From: Marinilabiliaceae bacterium
GTDB lineage: Bacteria; Bacteroidota; Bacteroidia; Bacteroidales; Marinilabiliaceae
Length of the DNA stretch: 64,000 bases
Assembly (NCBI GenBank): GCA_021443545.1
Contig: JABUTU010000010.1
Coordinates: forward strand, 1-64,000
Reading direction: 5' to 3'
The position numbers were made by a program, and so were the translations under genes. Of the stretch, positions 1-9,000 are shown piece after piece (position 1 is the stretch's first letter; each line of letters starts with the position of its first letter). The notes beneath the pieces were generated by a model. It worked only from the letters and a program-made list of their open reading frames with translations, was not told the origin of the DNA and ran no database searches.

Positions 1-6
1 TGTCGA

Positions 7-55
7 CTACTGTCTGCGCCTTCGCTCCGAAGAGCGAAGTGAGACAGAGAGTAGT
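7..55 (-). terminator. Nested hairpin with UUCG loop after the giant gene
   Basis: An 8-bp perfect stem (20-27 with 32-39) closes a four-base loop. Read on the minus strand the loop is TTCG closed by C-G, the very stable cUUCGg tetraloop. Outside an internal loop, further arms pair (TGTCT with AGACA, ACTAC with GTAGT). It lies just downstream of the stop of the giant minus-strand gene, so a 3'-end or RNA-stability element is likely. No T-run follows on the minus strand, so classical intrinsic termination is not assured. Confidence 0.5.
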
Positions 56-94
56 TATTAATATTTTTCCAAATCGATTCATGGATACTTATTG

Positions 95-3000
95 TTAATC
101 AACCAATAATTTTACGACATCCTTCTGATCGCCACTGGTCACTACGACAATGTATATACCTTGACGAGGCAGAACCATTGTGTTAGACATAGAAACCGTC
201 GTCAAGCTATTGACTATTGCGCCATTCATGTCGAAGATAACGATTTCTGCATTTCTAAGCTCCTCGTCAGTTAGACCATCCACGTTGACCGTGAAGTTCA
301 CGCCAGCCCTAACAGGACTTGGATTGACTGTAGCCTTCAATCTTGAATTGATATTGCCATAAGTCTTAGGTCCAATAATAGCATCTCTACCATCAGCCAA
401 CTTCACATGAACTTCGTATGTTCCGAAGACGCCACCTACCTGATTGAGGAACTGATCGTTAGCACCTTCAATCTTCTCACCATTCTTATACCATTGGTAT
501 CCTACGAAGAGATTATCAGAGTTGTCAACCACGAGGACATCTTCCCAGAGGAGAACAATGTATTTTAAGTCGTAATGAACATTGTTAACAACAACTGTTA
601 CATCTACCTCGACCGACTCGTAATTATCCGTATCTTCTGGAACGAAGATGACAGGGTAAGAATTATCATCGCCACTAACTATTGTATTAGGATTTTTCCA
701 TTCGAAGCCATCAGGCAATTCGATATCGCCAAGACGGTCACCCTCGTTAACCACAATATCTACAGGAGGAACCACTGTTGGGATGCCCTTAGCGACATCC
801 ACTGTCACGACAGTCTCAACGACTTTGTATTTGTCTGTATCCTCAGGAGTATAGATAACCTCGTAGTCATGCTTACCAGCCTCATCAATGATTGTATCTG
901 GATTCTTCCATTTGAAACCATCCGGCAGTTCGATATCACCGAGGCGGTCACCGACCTGTCCCTTAACATCCGTTGGGGTCTCGAATTCCGGCTCTTGCTT
1001 GCCATCTTCACCTTCGGTATTCTTTATTGTGACATCGACAACAGTCTCCACTATAGCGTATTTATCGGTATCCTCAGGAGTATATATGACCTCATACTCC
1101 TTGACTCCATCGCCATCAACGATTGTATCTGGATTCTTCCATTCGAAGCCATCAGGGAGTTCGATATCGCCAAGACGATCACCAGGTTCAGCTGTGATAT
1201 CTGTTGGTTTCTCGAATTTAGGATACTCCTTAGAGGCAACAACAGTCACGTTAATACCTGGAACTACCTGATAGTTATCAGTATCCTTTGGTGTGTAAAT
1301 CACCTCATGAACGGTAGAGCCGGCCTCGCTTATAACGACATCTGGGTTAGCCCACGAGAATCCGTCAGGCAATAGGATATCGCCAATCTTCTGCCCGATT
1401 GCGCCATTAAGCGTTTCAGGAGCTGTAAAGGTCGGAATGCCCTTCTCGACAGCGACAGGGATTGTTGTCTCAACGACTTTGTAGGTATCTGTATCCTCAG
1501 GAGTGAAGACAACCTCGTAGTCGTTCTTTCCAGCCTTATCGATGATTGTTTCAGGGTTCTTCCATTCGAATCCATCAGGCAGTTCGATATCGCCGAGACG
1601 GTCGCCTACCTGAGCCTTGATATCTGTTGGGATTTCGTATGTTGGATCCTTCTTCGTTGAGTCATCGACTTTCTTCTTGACATCGACTGGGATGGTTGTT
1701 TCGAGAACCTCGTAGTTGTCGGGGTCCTGAGTGTAGATGACATCATAATTCTTGACACCCTCGCCCTCGACAATAATCTCAGGATTCTTCCATTCGAATC
1801 CATCAGGCAGCTCTATGTCGCCGAGTCGGTCGCCCTCAGTAGCTGTGATATCAGTAGGTATAGTTGGATTAGGTGTTGCCTTCTCCACTACGACTACAGC
1901 CTTGCAAGGAACAGTAGCACCACCAGGAGCGGTGTATATGAAATCGAATTCATGAGAACCGACCTCACCAACCAACTCATCCTCATCGACCCATTGGCAA
2001 CCTGCAGGCAGAGTAGGGAGGACATCCTTAAGCTTATCTCCATATACAGCCTTCAAGCCTGTTACATCTGGCACATCTGTGAGAGTAGTTACTTGATCTG
2101 TCTCGGCCGAACCAGAACCTTCTGGGATAGTAGGAGTCACTTCGACATTGTAAGTCTTACCCTCGACGAGGCCACTTATAGAAGCCCTATTATCGTCTAT
2201 AGGAGTGATTACAGCATCGGCGATAACATTTCCATCCTCATCAGTTATCTTGATGTCGTATGTGATATTAGCATCAGGCAACTCGAGGTCGGTCACACCG
2301 TTCCATTCAACGATAACCTCATCTGTTTTGGTTGGTGTTACATCCAGGTCAACGACCTTAAGATTGTCGAACGACTTCGTTTCGAATTCATCGCTTGTCG
2401 TTGGAGTACCAGGATTTCCATCGCGGTCGACAGGTGTCACCTTAGCTGTGTACTTCTCACCATCCTCGAGAGGAGATATAGTCACAGGCAACTTATCGGT
2501 TGTCTTGACATTCGTCGATGCCACCACATTTCCATCCTCATCGAGAATCTCGACATCGTAGCTATCAACCGTCGGAGCGTCATCTGGTCTATCGAATCGT
2601 ACTTCAGTGCTTGTGTAACCTGGAGTAACAACCACGTTAGAGACACTTATATCGCCGAGTTTTGTCAGGAAGGCTTTCGATGTTGTTCCGCCCTTGTCAG
2701 TACCGCTGACAGGAGTGATTCTTACTATATAGTCAGTACCCTTCTGCAGACCTGTGAATGTAGTCTTCAGGTCTGAGAGGTCTTTTACAGAGACTTCTCC
2801 TACACCATCGACAGAGACGATATACTCCGTGATACCATCAGAGTGTTCAGGAGCCTTCCAAGTAACGACTGCTGAGTTCTCAGTTGCATCGACATTGATA
2901 TCGGTTACGAGAACCACCACATCCTCTGTGATGAATGTCGTAACAGTCTCCATATTTGAGTTTGAGCCCTCGGCACCATTCTCATCATAAGGACGTACGA

Positions 3001-6000
3001 TAATCTCATAGGTTGTAGATGGAGAGAGAGATGTTATCTGACAGAAGTCAGCATCGTTAACATCAATCTTCTCAACTGTTGCAGAACCGACAACATTGTA
3101 GTATACGTTATAGCCCTTAACTGACTCAGAGCTGAGTTTATCCCATGTCACATTGATACCCGCATTGTTAGCCGCAGCAGATATTACGACCTGAGCACCA
3201 GCGAGGAGAACAGTCACCTTGACATCGACCTCAACAGCCTCGTAGTTCTTGATGTCGGCAGCGTCAGGCGTATATGTTGCCTTGAATGTCATCTCACCAG
3301 TCTTATTGAGCGACAAAGAACCGTCGACCCATGAGAAGTGAGTATCGTCGAACACAACAGTGCTTAGAGCATCGCCAAGAGTACCAGTCAGGGTTGTTGG
3401 AACAGTAAATGTCGGAACAGCCTTATTGACCTTAACGTTAGCGTTGCGCACCTGGCTTTCACCACCTTCGGCAGTATAGATATAAGTGAATACCTTCTCT
3501 TCGGCAGCATCACCTACGAGATCGTCCTTATTCTCCCACTCACAACGTGCTGGCAGAGCCGGCTGTATGTCGGATATCTTCTGACCATAAGTCACTTCGA
3601 ACGCAGGGAGAGTATTAGGCTTAAGCAATGTTGCAACAGTCTCTTCAGAAGAGCTACCATCGCCTGCTGTAATCTGTGGTGTCACCTTGACATCGTACTT
3701 CTTACCTTCGACGAGACCAGTGAAGTCTGCGCTCTTGTCGGAGATAGTCTTAGTGTCAACTACAGAATTATCTTTAGGATCGATAATCTCGACCTTATAA
3801 GAGACTGCACCTATGAGAGGATCCTCATCAGAGATGCCATCCCACTCAACATGAATCTTATCGACATCTGTTGCTTCAACCTTAAGGTTCTCAACCTCCA
3901 GATCAGAGAGATTCTTTGTTGAGAAGCTCTTGGTTACGGATGTATTATCCTGAGCACCAGCCTGCGGAGTCAATCTGACCTTGTATTGAGTATTAGGAGT
4001 GAGACCAGTCAGTTCGACTGGAGTAACACCCGTCGCAGCATCGACCGTTGTAGAGACAGGTGGCACGAGAGTCGAGCCATTCTCATCGAGAATCTCGACA
4101 AGATATGATTCAACAGCATCTGCGTCAGGCATTTCAAAATCGACATATACAGAGTTGTATGTAGGCGTTGTCTCCACCTTAGTTAGGTCGACAACCACAT
4201 CCTTTATAGGGGTCTCAAAATCCTTATCCTTAGCATTAGCCTTCAGACCTGCAGCATCTTGAGGAGTAACAAAGACCTTATACTTCTTACCCGGTTTGAG
4301 GTTCGTCACGGTCATTGTTTCTGTCTCCTTGTTGGCGGTCAAGCTCTTAAAGACTTCAGTATTATCAGCGTCGATAACCCTCACCTCGTACTTATCGATT
4401 TGGCTTCTGTTATCTGGCAGATCCCAGCTGACCTTAGCATCATTAGAATGTATCTCAGTCACTGTTATATTGCTCACGCTTACATCTCCGAATGAAGTAT
4501 GAGCTGTTGTACTCGAAACTTTACCATTGTCATTAGCCAGCTTTGGTGTAACCTCAACGATATATTGTTTACCAGACACAAGACCACTTATTGTGGCTGT
4601 TTTTCCTGCCTCGTTGACGGTTACTGTTGGAGTAGGCGATATAACGACATTCGACTCATCCTTAACCACGATAATATAACCTTCAATATCGGCAGCTACA
4701 GCACCTTCGGTGAAACCCGTCCATGAGACACTCACCTCAGTTGTTGAAACAGTCTGACTTGTGAGGCCCTCCACAGCAACCTGAGAAGCATCCTTTGTTG
4801 TCACGTCCTTCGTTGTTGTCTGACCAGAAGTGTTGTTATCACTATCGATTGGAGTCAGAGCAATCTCATATTCGGTATCTGAATCCAGGTTATTAAATAC
4901 AACTGGCCCGTTCGTCACCGTCTGAGTCTCCTTGACAGTAGCGCTACCCTTCTCCTTAATAGTCACTTTATAGTCGGTGACAGCATCATTCGTGACAGGA
5001 GTAAATTCCACTGTTGCGGTGTAGAATGATGTTGAAGGAGTGAAGTCGGTTGTCAGTCCTGTCAGTTTTGTTGCGAAACTCTTTGACTCATCCTTGCCAG
5101 TGCCATCGCTACTTACAGGAGTTACCTTAGCAGTGTAGTTAGTACCAGGAGTCAAGCCGGCGAATTCAGCCTTAAGATCAGAGAGGTCAGTTACTGTTAT
5201 AGTCTCAGAGCCTACAGTCACCTCGTAACCTGTGATGCCATCGGCATTCGCTGGAGCATCCCAAGTGACTTCCGCCGTTGTAGCTGTTGGTGTTACCTGA
5301 ATATTTGAGACACCGATAGTCTTATCAATGAATGTCACTGCCGCCTTCTTATCGGAGTTAGCACCAAGGTTACCATCAGCATCGTAAGGTCGAACGATGA
5401 TATAATAGGTAGTCGATGGATCGAGACCACTTATCTGCAACTGATTAGCATTGCCAGCATCTTTAGCTGTTGTTGCTATGATATCAGCCACAGTAGCAGA
5501 TTTCGAGATATAGACATTATAGCCATCGATTGTTGTTGTATTGAGTTTGGTCCATGAGACAAGGATGCCATCAGCATTTGCTGTAGCTGTCACATCGACC
5601 TTAGCTGCATCGACTGGCACATTAACCGTCACAGGGATATTATCGATTGAGACATAGTTATTCAAATCATTTGGTATGAATTTGACAGCAGCCTGAACAG
5701 AACCCACATCTGTCAGTTTCTGAGTACCGTTAATCCATTCGAATTTACCATTAGCAGCTGTTGGTAGCGTTATATCGGCAAGAGTCTTACCGAAGACACC
5801 GGTCAGAGATGATGGAAGAACATAGCTTGGAGTAGCCTTAGTCACTTGGATTGTTGCTGTACGCTCCTCAGTCACACCTCCGGCAGCGGTATAGATGTAT
5901 TTGATGCTCTGAGTGCCGACATTTCCGACCTTCGTTGTTGAGGCATCTTTCCATGCGCAACCAGAGACCCAACCGGTCTTAACTATATCGGCGAGCGTCT

Positions 6001-9000
6001 GACCATAGACAGCTGTACCAGTCACTGTTGTGGCATTGAGTTTTGTTGTCACATCAGCTGATGACGCAGAGCCATCACCGATAGATATCTTAGGAGTTAC
6101 CTTAACCTTATACTCCTTACCCTCGGTGAGACCGCTTATCGTGGCCGACTTACCATCAGCACCCATTGTGATTGTCGCACCGCTTATGGTCGCACCATCC
6201 TTATCTGTTATCTCTACCTTATATGTCACACCGCTTACAGTGTTATCATTAACACCTGTCCACGATGCAGATATTGTGCTTGTACCTGTCGCTGTGACAT
6301 CGAGGCCTGTGACCTTCAGGTTAGAGAGCGACTTAGTGGTTGCTGTGATAGGAGTTGTGGCTGTGCCGACTGTTGTTCCCGACTTAGGCGCCACTGTGAT
6401 GCTATATGTCGTACCATAAGAGAGGCCTGTCAGCTCCTTAGGCAGCGACTCATCCTTTCCGATGGTGACGGTCTTGATATCCGACTTATCGCTCTTCGAC
6501 CAGTACGATATCAGATAGCTATCGACCGCAGTGCTTGTTGTCAGTTTATCGAACGACAGGTCAGCCGTTGTATAGTCAGTTGTTGCTGACACATTCTTCA
6601 CCTTAAGAGAACCGAGAGTCGTAGAGAATGCTTTCGACTCTTCCTTACCCTCTTTTCCATAGGCATCGACAGGGACAATCTTAACAGTGTAGTTGGTACC
6701 CTCCTTGAGGTTATCGAATGTAGCGGTGAGCGTTGTCACCTCCTTAGTCACACCATTTACTGTCACCTTATACTTAGCAATAGCATCAGCAGGCGATGGG
6801 GCATCCCATGATATGACAGCAGATGTAGAAGCTGGTGTAACCTGGATATTTGTCACACCTACAGTATTATTAATCTGAGTTGTAGCCGACTTGACATTTG
6901 AGTCAGGTCCGAGGTTACCACGCACATCATAAGGGACAACCTTGAAGTAATATTTTGTGAATACACTTAAGTTTTCGACTATGTATGATGCGACATTCTT
7001 GACATCAATTGGAGTTGCCGTTGCAAGAGCCGCTTCAGACGTAGCATAATAGAGCTTATAACCGGTGACAGCCTCTTTGGTAATCTTATCCCATTCGACA
7101 GAAATCTTTGAGACGCCCGTTGCTGTAGCCGACTTAAGATTAACCTTGAATGTCGATGACTTATCGATATTTGTCACTGCGCTCTTCTCGTTAGACATAC
7201 CACCAGGTGTGGTACCCTTATAAGGAGCAACCTTCACATAATATTTTGTTCCGACGGTGAGACCCGTAATGGTTGCAGTTGTTGCATTCTTAGCAGCAGT
7301 TATCTTCTGACCTTCAGGGAAATTGCCAGATGTGGTGCTATAATAGATGTAATAGCCATCGATCAAATCATTATCGCACTTAGTCCAATCGACCTTAACA
7401 GATTTATCACCACCTGTTGCTGTGATATCTGCATTATTGCCTGTCTTCACTTCACTACTGATGTTCGTTGTGAAGTTGACAGGGTCTGATGTAGAGCCCT
7501 CCTGGTTATCAGCTGCCACAGAGCCGACCTTGACATAGTATTTTGTCAATGGGCTGAGAGAGCTGATTGTCTTTGAGTAAGAGGTACTTCCCGAATATGC
7601 TATATTATTTGATTTGTCGACATCGCTAAAGTCCGACTCAGTACTTAGGTATACCTGATATTTGGCGATGGCTGTAGCATTCTTCTCAGCAACAGAGACA
7701 GTCCATGAGAGGTCGGCAGTGGTAGCTGTCACTGTTCCGACCGAAAGAGTTATCTTATCATCGAACTCCAGATCGGTATGGAACTCCTCCGTTGTTGTAC
7801 CACCATGGTTAATAGATGAACATCCTGACGAATCGCCATAAGGAACCACTTCAACGAGGTATGAAGATCCTGGAGCTATACCTGAGAACTGAGCGCATTC
7901 GCTGACACAATCCTCACCCACAACTTCTCCTGTCGACTTTACCTTCAGGACCACCTTGTAGTTGCTATATCTATTAGTATCGCCCGACTTATTAGTCATA
8001 CATATTTCCACAGTCTTAGCCTGTGGGTCGACAGTAATATCCACCTTAAATCCGTCGTTCAGCAGAGTAGTTGTATTAATCCAATCCGACTCCTTAACAA
8101 CGCTTGAACCATTCTTTGCTATTACCTTTATATAATAGGTCGTTGTCTCATCCAGATTTGTCAGGACAGCCGACTTCGTTGTTGTATTCAGAGTTGCTAC
8201 GCCCGACTTATCAGCATTCTTAGTATATTGAACTGTATAGTTATCAATACCATCGTAATTGACCACTGAACCATTGAGTTTTATTACCCATTGAACCTTA
8301 ATTGTGGTTGCGGCATCGCTGAATGCTGTTGGGGCAATGGTAAGCAGGTCGATTGTCGAGGTTGACATTTGAGTACTAAACTCAGATGATGTCGACTCCT
8401 TGCCCGACGAAGAGCCCTGCTTAGGAGTGATGGATATAGTATAAATTGTTCCCTCTTTCAAGCCTGTCAGGTTATATGATGTTGCTGTGGCAGAGGCTGT
8501 GAACGTCTTAGTATTGCCCGACTTATCCTTAGCAACTATGGTATATCCAGTCAGACCATCGCATTTAGCAGGAGCTGTCCAGCCTACTGTTGCTGTTGTC
8601 TCCTGAATATTTGTTACATTGATATTGGTAACAAATATATCATTGTTGAATGGTGTCGTAGCGCTTTTAATATTCGAATCGGCACCTCTTTCGTCATCAG
8701 TACCGACAACAACCACCTTGACATAATATGTTGTACCAGCATTCACCGAAATCGATTTGGTCGATGCATCGGCACCAGCCACCCAGATTTTGTCGGTACA
8801 GTTACAAGCACTTGTTGTACAATAGTATACATCGTATCCTTTGACAGACGAGACATTGATTGGAGTCCATGCGACATCGATCTGCTTAGCTGTTGTTGCT
8901 GTCACGCTGTTCAGCGTCACCTTAGTTCCGTTGGCACCCGACTTAACCTTCGTTGTAGCCGTCACATCTTTCGAAACCAGCGACTTACTGCCGTTAGTTC

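Noticed and set aside
575-1375. Plus-strand open frame of 266 codons opposite the repeat region
   Set aside because: It is the antisense of near-identical repeats in the giant gene; the open frame follows from the codon composition of the repeats and has no family resemblance or promoter.
585-1878. Regular repeats considered as a CRISPR array
   Set aside because: The units are 208-231 bp, entirely coding and show conserved protein; there are no short repeats with unique spacers and no cas genes.
1952-2776. Plus-strand open frame of 274 codons
   Set aside because: Antisense shadow of FN3 domains; the composition (many Ser, Ile, Arg, Cys) is that of reversed coding DNA.
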